Notes: generated from the letters alone by a model not told the origin. DNA of 33,274 nt from Alphaproteobacteria bacterium (GCA_024279115.1 JAJRRW010000068.1:86860-120133), one strand, 5' to 3'. Counted from the first letter of the stretch, positions 7,299-16,119 are shown. A program made the numbers and translations.

Positions 7299-7327
7299 TT
7301 CATAGAAAAGCCTGCGGGATGAGTCAA
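7299..7327 (-). promoter_or_regulatory. Sigma70-like promoter of the gcv operon
   Basis: On the minus strand TTGACT (7322-7327) and TATGAA (7299-7304) are separated by exactly 17 bases. Transcription would start near 7292, just ahead of the first glycine aptamer. It lies directly after the rnfH stop, so gcv can be transcribed apart from rnf. Confidence 0.7.
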
Positions 7328-7342
7328 TAAAGGTGAGTGAAC

Positions 7343-7630
7343 TCATTTTTTGTTTTTGGTTTTGGGCTTTTTGGGGACGGTCTTTGGATCGACTAAAAGC
7401 GCGCGATAAATTTCCACCCGGTCGCCGGGCGCCAGCACCTTGTCCAGCTTTGCAGGTACCCCGAATATGCCAATAGAAAGTTGTTCGAGCTCAAGGTCCT
7501 TGAAATGCTCAAGCACCCCTGATTGCAGGATCGCTTCACGCGCACTTGCCCCCGCCTCAATCGGTAATGTCTGCCAAAAGCCATCATCAGGACGCGCACA
7601 AGCTACGGAAATTTCTATTTTTTTATCCAC
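7343..7630 (-). CDS. rnfH: RnfH family protein
   Basis: This 95-residue protein has the ubiquitin-like (beta-grasp) fold expected of RnfH, with blocks such as CARPDDGFWQTLPIEAGASAREAI in the first half and FGVPAKLDKVLAPGDRVEIYRAL in the second. The basic tail PKKPKTKNKK is common in the family. Its role is unclear; it often accompanies rnf genes and in enterobacteria it is paired with RatA. The start is GTG at 7630, which overlaps the rnfE stop by one base, so it is coupled to rnfE as the last gene of the rnf operon. Confidence 0.88.
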   Translation of the reverse strand: MDKKIEISVACARPDDGFWQTLPIEAGASAREAILQSGVLEHFKDLELEQLSIGIFGVPAKLDKVLAPGDRVEIYRALLVDPKTVPKKPKTKNKK

Positions 7631-8340
7631 TAAGCTACTCGCTCACTGGTTACTGGCAGCCCCTTAGCCCCGGCGCGCAGGGTGGCTCGTTTGACACGGG
7701 CTGCATCAATAACATTTTTAAGGGCGATCAAAAACCCCAGCACAATGAAGCCGCCCGGCGGCAGAATAAGCAGCAAAAAACCCTTATAATCTTCGCCAAA
7801 AACCACCATTTCCAGAAATGAAAACTGCTCCCCCAGCAATAAAGAGGCATTGGAAAACAGCGTCCCCGCCCCCAGCACTTCGCGGATGCCGCCAATCACC
7901 ACCAGCACGGCGGTAAATCCAACCCCCATGAAAAACCCGTCCACCATGGAGGGGAGCACATCATTGCGCGACGCAAAGGCCTCGGCGCGCCCCAAAATGG
8001 CGCAATTGGTGACGATCAGCGGAATAAACAGGCCCAGCACCTTATAAAGCTCGTGCAGCCAGGCATTCATGCCCATTTCCACCAAAGTGACCTGCGAGGC
8101 GATGATCAGCACAAATACCGGAATACGTATTTCGGGGGTAATAAAATTGCGCCACAAGGACACCGAAAACCCGGACGCCACCAGCACAAAGGTCGTCGCC
8201 ATGCCCATGCCAAGCCCGTTGGTGGCAGTCGCAGTTACCGCCATCAACGGGCACAGCGCCAGTAATTGCGCCAGCACCACATTGCGCGTCCACAGGCCAT
8301 CAGCCACGATCACACCATAGTCTGGCGCCTCCTTGCTCAT
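7630..8340 (-). CDS. rnfE: Rnf electron transport complex subunit E
   Basis: This 236-residue integral membrane protein has about six helices and is homologous to RnfA. RnfA and RnfE pack as an inverted pair in the centre of the Rnf complex and are thought to hold an iron-sulfur centre between them. Recognisable blocks are [22 protein letters not shown] near the N-terminus and [22 protein letters not shown] in the middle, with the conserved TNC cysteine. Its start overlaps the rnfG stop as ATGA. It belongs to the order A-B-C-D-G-E-H, as in other proteobacterial rnf operons. Confidence 0.95.
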   Translation of the reverse strand: MSKEAPDYGVIVADGLWTRNVVLAQLLALCPLMAVTATATNGLGMGMATTFVLVASGFSVSLWRNFITPEIRIPVFVLIIASQVTLVEMGMNAWLHELYKVLGLFIPLIVTNCAILGRAEAFASRNDVLPSMVDGFFMGVGFTAVLVVIGGIREVLGAGTLFSNASLLLGEQFSFLEMVVFGEDYKGFLLLILPPGGFIVLGFLIALKNVIDAARVKRATLRAGAKGLPVTSERVA

Positions 8341-8981
8341 GAGCCTGCTCCTTTGCCATCTTTGTTTTTCGAGCTGTCCCTCGACAAGAGTTGGGCTCGC
8401 TTGAATCTGAAAAACGCCAACCCCTCGCGCACCGCTTTAACGACTGCGCGCGGGGTGATGGTGGCGCCCGAAAACTGGTCAAACATGCCGCCGTCCTTTT
8501 TCACAGCCCATCTGGAACGCGGCGTATTTTGCAGCGAGAGGCCATCAAAACGGGTGATCCAGTCGCTTTTTTCAACCTCGATCCCGTCGCCAAGCCCCGG
8601 CGTTTCTTCATGAGACAGCACCCGCACGCCAAGCACCTCGCCGCTGGCAGCAATGCCCATGATCAATTGAATACTGCGATACCCCTGGACGGTCTGCAAA
8701 AAGGCAATCGCCGTTATGTTGCCCCCCTTACGGGCTCGATAAATTTTGTGCGATTTGCCCAAAGCATCTTCCACATGCATTACCCCGGTGGTCAAATCAT
8801 TGTCGTGCAGCCGCTTGGGGATAACGATTTCTAACGAACGCACCAGATCCTCATATTGGCGATCCTTGATCGATTGCTTTGTGGCCATATTGCCAAGGAT
8901 CAAAAACACTGCGGCCACCAGCGCAATGCCCCCCAACAATCCCGCATGCACCAGCGGACTCTTGCGCTCCTCAATCTTCAT
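8337..8981 (-). CDS. rnfG: Rnf electron transport complex subunit G (covalent FMN)
   Basis: This 214-residue protein has one N-terminal membrane anchor (about residues 12-31) and a periplasmic FMN-binding domain. The flavinylation motif DQFSGATIT is present, with T174 as the residue that would receive FMN from an ApbE flavin transferase. [12 protein letters not shown] (about 124-135) is another family block. It carries electrons between the membrane subunits and RnfC/RnfB. No apbE gene lies in this window. It overlaps rnfD and rnfE by ATGA junctions. Confidence 0.95.
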   Translation of the reverse strand: MKIEERKSPLVHAGLLGGIALVAAVFLILGNMATKQSIKDRQYEDLVRSLEIVIPKRLHDNDLTTGVMHVEDALGKSHKIYRARKGGNITAIAFLQTVQGYRSIQLIMGIAASGEVLGVRVLSHEETPGLGDGIEVEKSDWITRFDGLSLQNTPRSRWAVKKDGGMFDQFSGATITPRAVVKAVREGLAFFRFKRAQLLSRDSSKNKDGKGAGS

Positions 8982-10066
8982 TGAACACCTCCCCCCGGCT
9001 GCTTGCTGGCCAGCGGCTCACCGCTTTTGGAGCGCCCGAAAATACGCGGTTTGATATAGTGGTCAATGAGTGGCGTCATGGCATTCATCAAAAGAATCGC
9101 AAAACCCACCCCTTCGGGGAAGATCGAATAAGCGCGGATCAAAAAGGTCAGCAGGCCAACGCCTGCACCAAAAATCAGCCGCCCCGTATTGGAGACGGGC
9201 TGGGTGACATAATCGGTGGCAATGAAAAAAGCGCCAAGCACAAATCCACCGGGACAAAGATGGGTGAGCACGCCGGGGTGATAGGCGGGATTGAAAAAAT
9301 GCGCGACGCTGGCGATCAGCGCCATGCTGGCAAACATGGCAACCGGCGTATGCCAGCTGATAATACGCATGAGCAGCAAAAACACGCCGCCGACAATAAG
9401 CAGCAGCGCCGACATCTCCCCCATACTGCCGGGCAACGCCCCGAGCATGGCGGTTTGCAGATCCCCCACCAGGCCAGTAGCTCCCTCGATTGATTGTCCA
9501 TCGAACTGCAACACTTTGATCTGCGTCAGGGTCGAGGCGCTGGTCAAGGCATCAATATTGATGCCGCCCCCGAAAATCAAATTCATCGCTTGCATGAAGC
9601 TGGGGCTGTGTTCCGCAAACAAGGGCTGGGGCTGCATGAAAAAGGTCATTTCGAGAGGAAAGGAAATCAGCAGGGCAATGCGCGCCACCATGGCCGGGTT
9701 GAAAATGTTTTGCCCCAGCCCCCCGTAAATATGCTTGCCAAGCACAATCGCGATAAAGCCCCCCAGCACACCAATCCACCACGGCGCCCATGGTGGCAGC
9801 GCCATGGCCACCAGCCAGCCCGTCAGCACCGCCGAGCCATCCAGCAAAAACGGGGTCACCGGTTTTTTGGCAATCAGCAGTGACAAGGCTTCAAACAACA
9901 GGCTTGAAGCAAGGATGATAAAAAACAAAATGATGGCGGGCCAGCCATACTGATAGAGGCTGAACAGGGTGGCCGGAGCCAGCGCCAGCATGACCAGCAA
10001 CATGGTCCGCGGTACACTGGTGGTGGCGTGGGTAAAGGGCGCGCTGATGATTTTTGCCCGGCTCAT
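8978..10066 (-). CDS. rnfD: Rnf electron transport complex subunit D
   Basis: This 362-residue membrane protein is homologous to NqrB. It has about nine or ten hydrophobic segments, the LLDGSAVLTGWLVAMALPP block (about 74-92) and the GGLGQNIFNPAMVARIALL block (about 115-133). The expected covalent FMN site reads DALTSASTL (172-180). Aligned to the usual D-x-x-S/T-x-A-T-P-L, the acceptor position is S178 rather than Thr, with T179 next to it. Either could be flavinylated; ApbE enzymes are known to use Thr or Ser. It starts by ATGA overlap with rnfC and runs into rnfG the same way. Confidence 0.95.
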   Translation of the reverse strand: MSRAKIISAPFTHATTSVPRTMLLVMLALAPATLFSLYQYGWPAIILFFIILASSLLFEALSLLIAKKPVTPFLLDGSAVLTGWLVAMALPPWAPWWIGVLGGFIAIVLGKHIYGGLGQNIFNPAMVARIALLISFPLEMTFFMQPQPLFAEHSPSFMQAMNLIFGGGINIDALTSASTLTQIKVLQFDGQSIEGATGLVGDLQTAMLGALPGSMGEMSALLLIVGGVFLLLMRIISWHTPVAMFASMALIASVAHFFNPAYHPGVLTHLCPGGFVLGAFFIATDYVTQPVSNTGRLIFGAGVGLLTFLIRAYSIFPEGVGFAILLMNAMTPLIDHYIKPRIFGRSKSGEPLASKQPGGGVQ

Positions 10067-11580
10067 GCCTTGCCCTCCCCCTCTTGTGCTTCTTGCGCTT
10101 CTTGGGCTTTTTTACGAGCCGCAATGGCCTGCTTGCGCGCCTCTTGTTTGGCTTTTTTCTGACGCGCTTTTTCCTCGGCCCGCAGCAAGCGCTCATCCGC
10201 CAAACGCTTCAAGCGCTTGGCGCGCGCCACCTCTTGTCTCATCAAAAGGGCCTGCCCCTTGCCATAATGATAGAATTGCACAAGCGGGATATGGGACGGG
10301 CAGACATAGGCACAGGCCCCGCACAAAATACAATCGGCAAGACCTGCTTCAAGAGCCGGTTCGATCTTTTCATTGCTCACCAGCACAAACAAATCTTGCG
10401 GCTGCAAACCACAAGGACAGGCGGGGATACAGGCTCCGCAGCGAATACAAGGGCGATGGATACCGGGCTTGACCTCTGTTTTTGTCAACGCCAAAATACC
10501 AGTGGTTCCCTTGGTGACCGGCACCTCAAGATCGCTAAACGGCACCCCCATCATCGGCCCACCGATCAACATCTGCTCTGGTGTTTGCGAAAATCCCCCG
10601 CACAGCTCCACCAGATGGCCGATCTTTGTGCCCAGCAGGACCTCAAAATTTCCCGGATTATTGATGGCTCCCCCCGACACCGTGACAATGCGCGAGACCA
10701 GTGGCTGGCCATATCGCACCGCTTTATGGATGGCATGGGCGGTACCGACATTATTGACAATCATGCCAAGGGCCGATGGCAAGGAGCCAGCGGGCACTTC
10801 CTGGCCGGTGAGCGCTTTTATAAGGTGTTTTTCAGACCCCATGGGATAACGGGTTGGCACCAGCACCACCTTCATGCCTTCACGCAAGCCAATAGCTGCG
10901 CGCATGGCCTCAGCTGCCTGCTCGCGGCGATCTTCAATGGCGATGATGACCTCGGGCACGTTCAAAATATGCTGCAGGATGGAAATCCCGTCGACAATCT
11001 TTGGTGCCTGCTCGCGCATCAACCGATCATCATTGGTGAGATAGGGTTCACATTCCGCGCCATTGATAATCAAGCTATGCAAGTCGTAGCGCGTACGGGT
11101 CTCCAATTTGGCAGCGGTTGGAAACATCGCCCCGCCCAGCCCGACAATGCCGCTTTGCTGGATGCGCGCCACAAGTTCGGCAAAAGAACTGGTCTTGGGA
11201 TCAAGCGGTGCTGGCAGCTCTCCCCAGACATCTGCCCCGTCCGGTTCAAGCATCACCATGATTTCCGACAGGCCCGAGGGGTGCGGCGCGCGCTGCATCT
11301 CAATGCCGGTAATGCGCCCCGAAGTTGAGGCATGTACCGGTGCGGTGATGGCAGTGTTGCTGCCCCCCCCCTCCAGACATCCCTTGGCGCACAGGCCAAT
11401 CAACTGCCCCTTGCTGACCAGATCCCCGACCTGCACCAAGGGCTTGGCAGCCATGCCAATATGTTGATGCATGGGCAAGCACAGCTCTGCTGGCAGCGGC
11501 ACGCCCAGGATAGCCCTGTAAGCGCTTAGCTCTTTATGGTCTTTGGGGTGCACGCCGCCCGCCACCTCGAACAATGCCAT
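10063..11580 (-). CDS. rnfC: Rnf electron transport complex subunit C
   Basis: RnfC is the peripheral NADH-oxidising subunit, related to NuoF. The product is 505 residues from the ATG at 11580 (MALFEVAGGVHPKDHK), which overlaps the rnfB stop as TGATG. The track's longer version runs back into rnfB and is rejected. The Rossmann-like block GIVGLGGAMFPTAAKL (about 145-159) and the INGAECEPYLTNDDRLM block (172-188) mark the flavin/NADH domain. Two complete 4Fe-4S motifs follow: C378-x2-C381-x2-C384-x3-C388 and C417-x2-C420-x2-C423-x3-C427. A Lys/Ala/Glu-rich helical tail of about 50 residues ends the protein, as is common in proteobacterial RnfC. Confidence 0.95.
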   Translation of the reverse strand: MALFEVAGGVHPKDHKELSAYRAILGVPLPAELCLPMHQHIGMAAKPLVQVGDLVSKGQLIGLCAKGCLEGGGSNTAITAPVHASTSGRITGIEMQRAPHPSGLSEIMVMLEPDGADVWGELPAPLDPKTSSFAELVARIQQSGIVGLGGAMFPTAAKLETRTRYDLHSLIINGAECEPYLTNDDRLMREQAPKIVDGISILQHILNVPEVIIAIEDRREQAAEAMRAAIGLREGMKVVLVPTRYPMGSEKHLIKALTGQEVPAGSLPSALGMIVNNVGTAHAIHKAVRYGQPLVSRIVTVSGGAINNPGNFEVLLGTKIGHLVELCGGFSQTPEQMLIGGPMMGVPFSDLEVPVTKGTTGILALTKTEVKPGIHRPCIRCGACIPACPCGLQPQDLFVLVSNEKIEPALEAGLADCILCGACAYVCPSHIPLVQFYHYGKGQALLMRQEVARAKRLKRLADERLLRAEEKARQKKAKQEARKQAIAARKKAQEAQEAQEGEGKA

Positions 11581-12158
11581 CACTCCGTGCTCCTCGTTGC
11601 AAGCTGCAAGGATGGGGACGCGGATTGTGGCGAGAGCGGCTTTGGCCAGTTCCAGGATTGCACGCTGGCCTGTTTGGTCGCCACTGGCACCATCTCGATA
11701 CAATCGGTTGGACAGACCTCCAGACAGGCCGCCCCGCCAACGCAGGCTGAGGCGATCACCGTGTGAAGTTTTTTCGGGGCACCAATAATGCAATCGGTTG
11801 GACAAACCAAAATGCACTTCGTGCAGCCGATGCAGCGTTCCTCATGAACAAAAGCCACAAGCGGTTCATGGTCCATCGTGCTCAGATCAATCTCGATATG
11901 CAGTTTTTCAGCCAGCTTGGCGGCCAGTGCCACCCCGCCCGGGGGACATAAAGTCACCTCAACCTCGCCAGCCGACAAGGCCTCAGCGGCCGGGCGACAG
12001 CCCACAAAACCGCACTGCCCGCATTGCAGGTTTGGCAACATCTGCTCCAGCTCATCGGCCAGCGGATCTGTTTCCACTGATAAGAAACGCGCTGCCATCG
12101 ACAAGACAATGCCCAGAAACAGGCCAAGGAGCGCCAGTGCGCCAGCAGCAATCAGCAT
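11580..12158 (-). CDS. rnfB: Rnf electron transport complex subunit B, with an altered ferredoxin motif
   Basis: This 192-residue iron-sulfur protein is thought to take electrons to or from ferredoxin. It has an N-terminal membrane helix (about 2-20), the RnfB-type cluster site C46-GQ-C49-x4-C54-x16-C71, and a 2[4Fe-4S] ferredoxin domain. The first motif is complete (C109, C112, C115, C119). The second reads C139-VGG-AA-C145-LEV-C149: residue 142, normally the second cysteine, is Gly (codon GGG). One cluster therefore has only three of the usual four cysteine ligands. The C-terminal tail of about 35 residues is Ser/Ala/Gln-rich and unconserved. The start follows rnfA by 62 bases. Confidence 0.94.
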   Translation of the reverse strand: MLIAAGALALLGLFLGIVLSMAARFLSVETDPLADELEQMLPNLQCGQCGFVGCRPAAEALSAGEVEVTLCPPGGVALAAKLAEKLHIEIDLSTMDHEPLVAFVHEERCIGCTKCILVCPTDCIIGAPKKLHTVIASACVGGAACLEVCPTDCIEMVPVATKQASVQSWNWPKPLSPQSASPSLQLATRSTE

Positions 12159-12220
12159 TTTTCCCCCCTCTCCCTATCGCCCATTTTTACGTGCCTTGCC
12201 TGTTTTCTCACCCGGGCGAT

Positions 12221-12799
12221 CTATTTGACCAATACCGAAAATCCCATAAAGGCCATGGACAACATGCCAGCGGTTATAAATCCGATGGGAGCCCCCTTGA
12301 AGGGAAGCGGTACATCGTTTAACTCAAGCCGCTCTCTGATGCCGGCAAACATCACCATCACCAGCGTAAATCCGATCGCCGAACCAAATCCATAGAGCAG
12401 GCTTTGCGTAAAGCTGTGGCCCTGATCCAGATTAAGCAACGCCACCCCCAGCACCGCGCAATTGGTGGTAATCAGCGGCAAATAAACCCCCAACACCTGA
12501 TACAGGATCGGTGAAATGCGCCGGATGGCAATTTCCGTGAACTGCACAACGGCCGCAATCACCAGTATGAACGTTACAAGACGCAAAAAATCAAGCCCCA
12601 GCGGTCGCAGGAAATAAGCCTCCAGCAGCCAGCTCAAAGCAGCCGACAAGGTCAGCACAAAAGTCGTCGCCAACCCCATGCCAATGGCCCCGGCATAGCG
12701 GTTTGAGACCCCCATGAAGGGGCAAAGCCCGAGAAATTTAACGAGCACCACATTATTTACCAGCACCGTTGACAGCAATATAAGCAGATACTGCTCCAT
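12221..12799 (-). CDS. rnfA: Rnf electron transport complex subunit A
   Basis: This 192-residue protein has six predicted membrane helices and is the usual length for RnfA/RsxA. Diagnostic blocks are the N-terminal [25 protein letters not shown] and the central [20 protein letters not shown]. The cysteines in FLGLCPF and TTNCAVL are the ones that bridge to RnfE. It is the first gene of the operon, with GAGGGA as ribosome binding site and a good promoter about 30 bases upstream. With rnfB-E and rnfH it forms a full set for a membrane ferredoxin:NAD+ oxidoreductase, which pumps ions or, run backwards, makes reduced ferredoxin. Confidence 0.96.
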   Translation of the reverse strand: MEQYLLILLSTVLVNNVVLVKFLGLCPFMGVSNRYAGAIGMGLATTFVLTLSAALSWLLEAYFLRPLGLDFLRLVTFILVIAAVVQFTEIAIRRISPILYQVLGVYLPLITTNCAVLGVALLNLDQGHSFTQSLLYGFGSAIGFTLVMVMFAGIRERLELNDVPLPFKGAPIGFITAGMLSMAFMGFSVLVK

Positions 12800-12825
12800 G
12801 TTCCCTCACTATAAATCTTACATCT

Positions 12826-12854
12826 ATGATATATTTTTATTGCCCCCCTGACAA
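12826..12854 (-). promoter_or_regulatory. Sigma70-like promoter of the rnf operon
   Basis: On the minus strand TTGTCA (12849-12854) and TATCAT (12826-12831) are separated by 17 bases; each matches the consensus at five of six positions. The start would fall near 12819, leaving a leader of about 20 bases before rnfA. No full FNR or NifA site was recognised nearby. Confidence 0.65.
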
Positions 12855-13072
12855 TCAGCCAAAATTGTCGCTCATTTATCAAAAACTATCCAGCCCGTCA
12901 TGACAAGCACGCAAAAAGGCCTGTTTCTTGCGTCTTCAATAAAATGAAGCATACCTACCGCCCTGATATTTGATGCTAGCGTGTCGTTTGACGTTAAATG
13001 GATGGACCTAGATCAAGAATGGGAATACAAGGCCAAAAGAATGATCGCTTTAAGCCAGAAAAGGCCGTTTGA
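12855..13072. other. Divergent intergenic region between rnfA and miaB
   Basis: This must contain the promoter for the miaB block. Candidates such as TTGATG-N17-GTTAAA near 12970 or TTGACG near 12988 have poor partners, so I do not choose one. CTTCA-ATAAAA-TGAAG near 12930 is a small hairpin. No gene is seen. Confidence 0.45.
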
Positions 13073-14434
13073 ATGCCCCGCGCAGTGAAGAAATTATTTG
13101 TCAAAACCTATGGCTGTCAAATGAACCAGTATGACAGTGATCGTCTGTTTGAAGTGATGGCTGAAATCGGCTTTGAGAGCACCGATGAAATGGCCAAGGC
13201 CGATGTGGTGGTGCTCAACACCTGCCATATCCGCGAAAAAGCCGCTGAGAAAGTCTATTCGGATCTTGGGCGCATCAAGCTGATCCGCAACAAGCGCCTG
13301 CAAAAGGGCGAAGAGACAACGATTGTTGTGGCCGGTTGCGTGGCCCAGGCCGAGGGCCGCGAAATTCTGGCCCGCGCGCCTGTGGTCAATATTGTCATCG
13401 GACCCCAGAGTTTTCACCGCCTGCCCGATTATATTTTTTCAGCCGAGCAGCACAAGCAACGCATCGTTGACACTGACTTCCCCACCGATCTCAAATTCGA
13501 GCATCTGCCCGGTCGCAGCATCAAAAAACTCAGCGCTTTTTTAACCGTGCAGGAAGGCTGCGATAAATTTTGCACATTCTGCGTGGTGCCCTATACGAGG
13601 GGGGGAGAATATTCGCGGCCGCTCAAAGAAATTGTCCGCGAAGCCAAAGAGCTTGCCCAACAAGGCAGCAAGGAGATCACCCTGCTAGGGCAAAACGTCA
13701 ATGCCTATCATGGCGCCAATAAAAAAGGCCAACCGGTGTCGCTGGCCCGGCTCATCAAAAAGATTGCCAAAATAGACGGGCTGGAGCGTATTCGCTACAC
13801 CACTTCACACCCAAATGATATGAGTACCGATCTCATCGAGGCCCACCGGGACATCGAAAAACTGATGCCCTATCTGCATTTGCCGTTCCAGTCAGGGTCT
13901 GACAAAATCCTCAAGGCCATGAACCGCGATCACCAGATCGACAAATATCTCGATATTCTTGGGCGCGTGCGCGATGTCCGGCCCGATATTGCCCTGTCGA
14001 CCGATATCATCGTTGGCTTTCCCGGCGAAACGGACCAGGATTTCGAGGCCACCATGCAATTGGTGCGCGATGTCAAATATGCCCAGGCCTATTCCTTTAC
14101 CTATAGCCCCCGCCCGGGCACCACGGCTGCAAGCATCGAAGACCAGGTCGAAAAACATGTGGCGAGCGAGCGCCTGCAACAATTGCAAGCCTTGCTGAAA
14201 GAACAGCAATTGGAGTTTAATCGCGCCCAGATTGGCAAGAAACTGCCGGTTTTGCTGGAAAAGCCTGGCCGTGAACCGGGCCAGCTGGTGGGGCGTTCTC
14301 CCTATTTGCAACTGGTGCATGTGATCGCCCCTGACGAGATGAGGGGGCAGATTGTCGAGGTGGACATTGTCGACACGACGAGAAATAGCCTTGCTGGCTC
14401 ATTGAAAAGGGCTCAAAATAAAGAGCTCGCATAA
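13073..14434 (+). CDS. miaB: tRNA-2-methylthio-N6-dimethylallyladenosine synthase
   Basis: MiaB adds the 2-methylthio group to i6A37 of tRNAs that read UNN codons, using SAM and iron-sulfur clusters. The 453-residue product has the N-terminal MTTase domain with cluster cysteines C15, C51 ([10 protein letters not shown]) and C89 ([10 protein letters not shown]). The radical-SAM motif follows as C163-x3-C167-x2-C170 ([10 protein letters not shown]), and a C-terminal TRAM domain covers about 380-445. The NTCHIREKA and [10 protein letters not shown] blocks point to MiaB rather than RimO or MtaB. The ribosome binding site is weak. It opens the conserved alphaproteobacterial plus-strand block and, like TrmB, uses the SAM made by MetK. 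Confidence 0.97.
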   Translation: MPRAVKKLFVKTYGCQMNQYDSDRLFEVMAEIGFESTDEMAKADVVVLNTCHIREKAAEKVYSDLGRIKLIRNKRLQKGEETTIVVAGCVAQAEGREILARAPVVNIVIGPQSFHRLPDYIFSAEQHKQRIVDTDFPTDLKFEHLPGRSIKKLSAFLTVQEGCDKFCTFCVVPYTRGGEYSRPLKEIVREAKELAQQGSKEITLLGQNVNAYHGANKKGQPVSLARLIKKIAKIDGLERIRYTTSHPNDMSTDLIEAHRDIEKLMPYLHLPFQSGSDKILKAMNRDHQIDKYLDILGRVRDVRPDIALSTDIIVGFPGETDQDFEATMQLVRDVKYAQAYSFTYSPRPGTTAASIEDQVEKHVASERLQQLQALLKEQQLEFNRAQIGKKLPVLLEKPGREPGQLVGRSPYLQLVHVIAPDEMRGQIVEVDIVDTTRNSLAGSLKRAQNKELA

Positions 14435-14485
14435 TGTGTCATTAAAGATGAAAGCCCATCGGCCCAGCGCACCAAGGAGATGTGA

Positions 14486-15571
14486 TTGCCGCAAATAACC
14501 AAAAAAGGTGAAGTCAAACAGCTTGTTCTGGAATTCGAGGACAATAATCTCATTCGTGAATTGCTGGGGGAATTTGATGAAAACCTGGCCCTGATCGAAG
14601 ACCGGCTGGGCATTGAAACCCACACCAACGGCAATCTGATCACCTTGTCTGGCTCCAACAATGCCATCACAACGGCCAAATCCGTGCTGGAGGGACTTTA
14701 TCATCGTTTGCGTCACGGGGAACAGATTACACCCGCCGAAGTCGATGGCACCATCCGCCATCTCGACCCCATGATGCCGGTCGCAACGCGTGCCAATGCG
14801 CGCAAAAAAGCCCCTCGCAAACCACGTACCAAAACCGCGCAAAAAGTGCTTGTTAAAAAGGGCCCCGATGACGCCGCCCAGATCAGAACCAAAAAGCGCC
14901 TGATCACCGGCCGCACCAAACTGCAAAGCGACTATCTGCGCACCATCGACAAAAATGAACTGACCTTCTCGGTTGGCCCGGCTGGCACTGGCAAGACCTA
15001 TCTGGCGGTTGCATACGCCTCAGCCGCTCTTGAACTTGGTCTCATCGACCGGCTGATCCTGTCGCGTCCAGCCGTCGAAGCTGGCGAGCGTCTCGGATTT
15101 TTACCCGGCGATATGCGCGAGAAAATCGACCCCTATCTGCGACCGCTTTACGATGCCCTTTACGACATGCTGCCAGCCGACAAGGTAGAACTGGGACTGG
15201 AAAGCGGCGTCATCGAGATCGCCCCGCTGGCCTTTATGCGTGGCCGCACGCTCTCTCATGCGCTGATTATTCTCGATGAAGCGCAAAACTGCACCCCCAT
15301 GCAAATGAAAATGTTTCTGACCCGGCTTGGCGAGGGCTCACGCATGATCGTCACGGGGGACCCCTCGCAAATTGATCTGCCCGCCGGCACGCGCTCCGGG
15401 TTAATTGATGCGACCTCGCTGCTCCACGATATTGAAGGCATCGGCCATATCAGGTTCACGGGCAAGGATGTGGTGCGCCATGACCTCGTTACGCGTATCG
15501 TCAACGCCTATGATAATAAAGAAGAAAAGCGCCAGTCCGCGCGCAAGAAAACCACCGGGGACCCAGCATAA
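14486..15571 (+). CDS. phoH: PhoH family protein (PhoH/YbeZ-like ATPase)
   Basis: This 361-residue P-loop NTPase is a partner of YbeY in RNA metabolism and is always next to ybeY. It has an N-terminal KH-like region (about 10-80), a basic linker (about 100-140), Walker A GPAGTGKT (164-171) and Walker B LIILDEAQN. The start is TTG at 14486, six bases after AAGGAG. No ATG or GTG in this frame fits the ribosome binding site. An ATG directly between them (14480) is followed at once by TGA, so the site holds a minimal start-stop ORF. The symbol follows common usage; ybeZ is equally valid. Confidence 0.93.
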   Translation: MPQITKKGEVKQLVLEFEDNNLIRELLGEFDENLALIEDRLGIETHTNGNLITLSGSNNAITTAKSVLEGLYHRLRHGEQITPAEVDGTIRHLDPMMPVATRANARKKAPRKPRTKTAQKVLVKKGPDDAAQIRTKKRLITGRTKLQSDYLRTIDKNELTFSVGPAGTGKTYLAVAYASAALELGLIDRLILSRPAVEAGERLGFLPGDMREKIDPYLRPLYDALYDMLPADKVELGLESGVIEIAPLAFMRGRTLSHALIILDEAQNCTPMQMKMFLTRLGEGSRMIVTGDPSQIDLPAGTRSGLIDATSLLHDIEGIGHIRFTGKDVVRHDLVTRIVNAYDNKEEKRQSARKKTTGDPA

Positions 15572-15573
15572 AC

Positions 15574-16074
15574 GTGCCCGAACCAACCGATCTCAGCCTT
15601 GATTTGATTATCAGCCATGAACCGTGGCGCGAGCTTGTAGCGCTTGAGCCACTGATCTCGCAAGCCGCCAGCGCTGCCTGCCAGACCGCCAGTAAACTGC
15701 GCGGCGAACAAGGCCCCTTTGCCGTGGCGATCAATCTGTCAAATGATCAACAGGTGCAGCAACTGAACCATCAGTTCAGGGGCAAAGACACCCCCACCAA
15801 TGTCCTGTCATTTCCCTTTGAAGACGATTTCCCCCAACTCCATCAAGGCCCCCTGGCGCTCGGGGATATTATTCTGGCGCTGGAAACCATTACGCGTGAA
15901 GCCAAAGACGACAACAAGCTTCAAAGCCATCATATCGCCCATCTTGTGGTGCATGGTGTTCTGCATCTGTTTGGCTATGATCACGAGGATTTGAGCGAGG
16001 CGAGCGAAATGGAACAGCTGGAGTGCCAAATTCTGTCCTCCCTGCAAATCCCTTCCCCCTATCAAACTATCTAA
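15574..16074 (+). CDS. ybeY: Endoribonuclease YbeY (rRNA maturation factor)
   Basis: This 166-residue zinc-dependent endoribonuclease acts in 16S rRNA 3' end maturation and ribosome quality control. The metal site is H127-GVL-H131-LFGYD-H137, the invariant HGxLHLxGYDH motif. The N-terminal NxxFRGKDTPTNVLSFPF-type block is present (QLNHQFRGKDTPTNVLSFPF). The start is GTG two bases after the phoH stop, so the two are coupled. The C-terminal SSLQIPSPYQTI is short, as usual. Confidence 0.96.
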   Translation: MPEPTDLSLDLIISHEPWRELVALEPLISQAASAACQTASKLRGEQGPFAVAINLSNDQQVQQLNHQFRGKDTPTNVLSFPFEDDFPQLHQGPLALGDIILALETITREAKDDNKLQSHHIAHLVVHGVLHLFGYDHEDLSEASEMEQLECQILSSLQIPSPYQTI

Positions 16075-16119
16075 AACGGTGCTATTGTGCACTTTTGAAA
16101 ATCGAGGCTCCAAAACACA

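Noticed and set aside
11699-11805. Direct repeat CAATCGGTTGGACA within rnfB
   Set aside because: Both copies encode the CPTDCI part of the two ferredoxin motifs, so the repetition reflects the ordinary internal duplication of ferredoxin domains.
12940-13040. FNR-type anaerobic regulator site between rnfA and miaB
   Set aside because: TTGAC and ATCAA half-site look-alikes occur, but the spacing does not form a TTGAT-N4-ATCAA palindrome.
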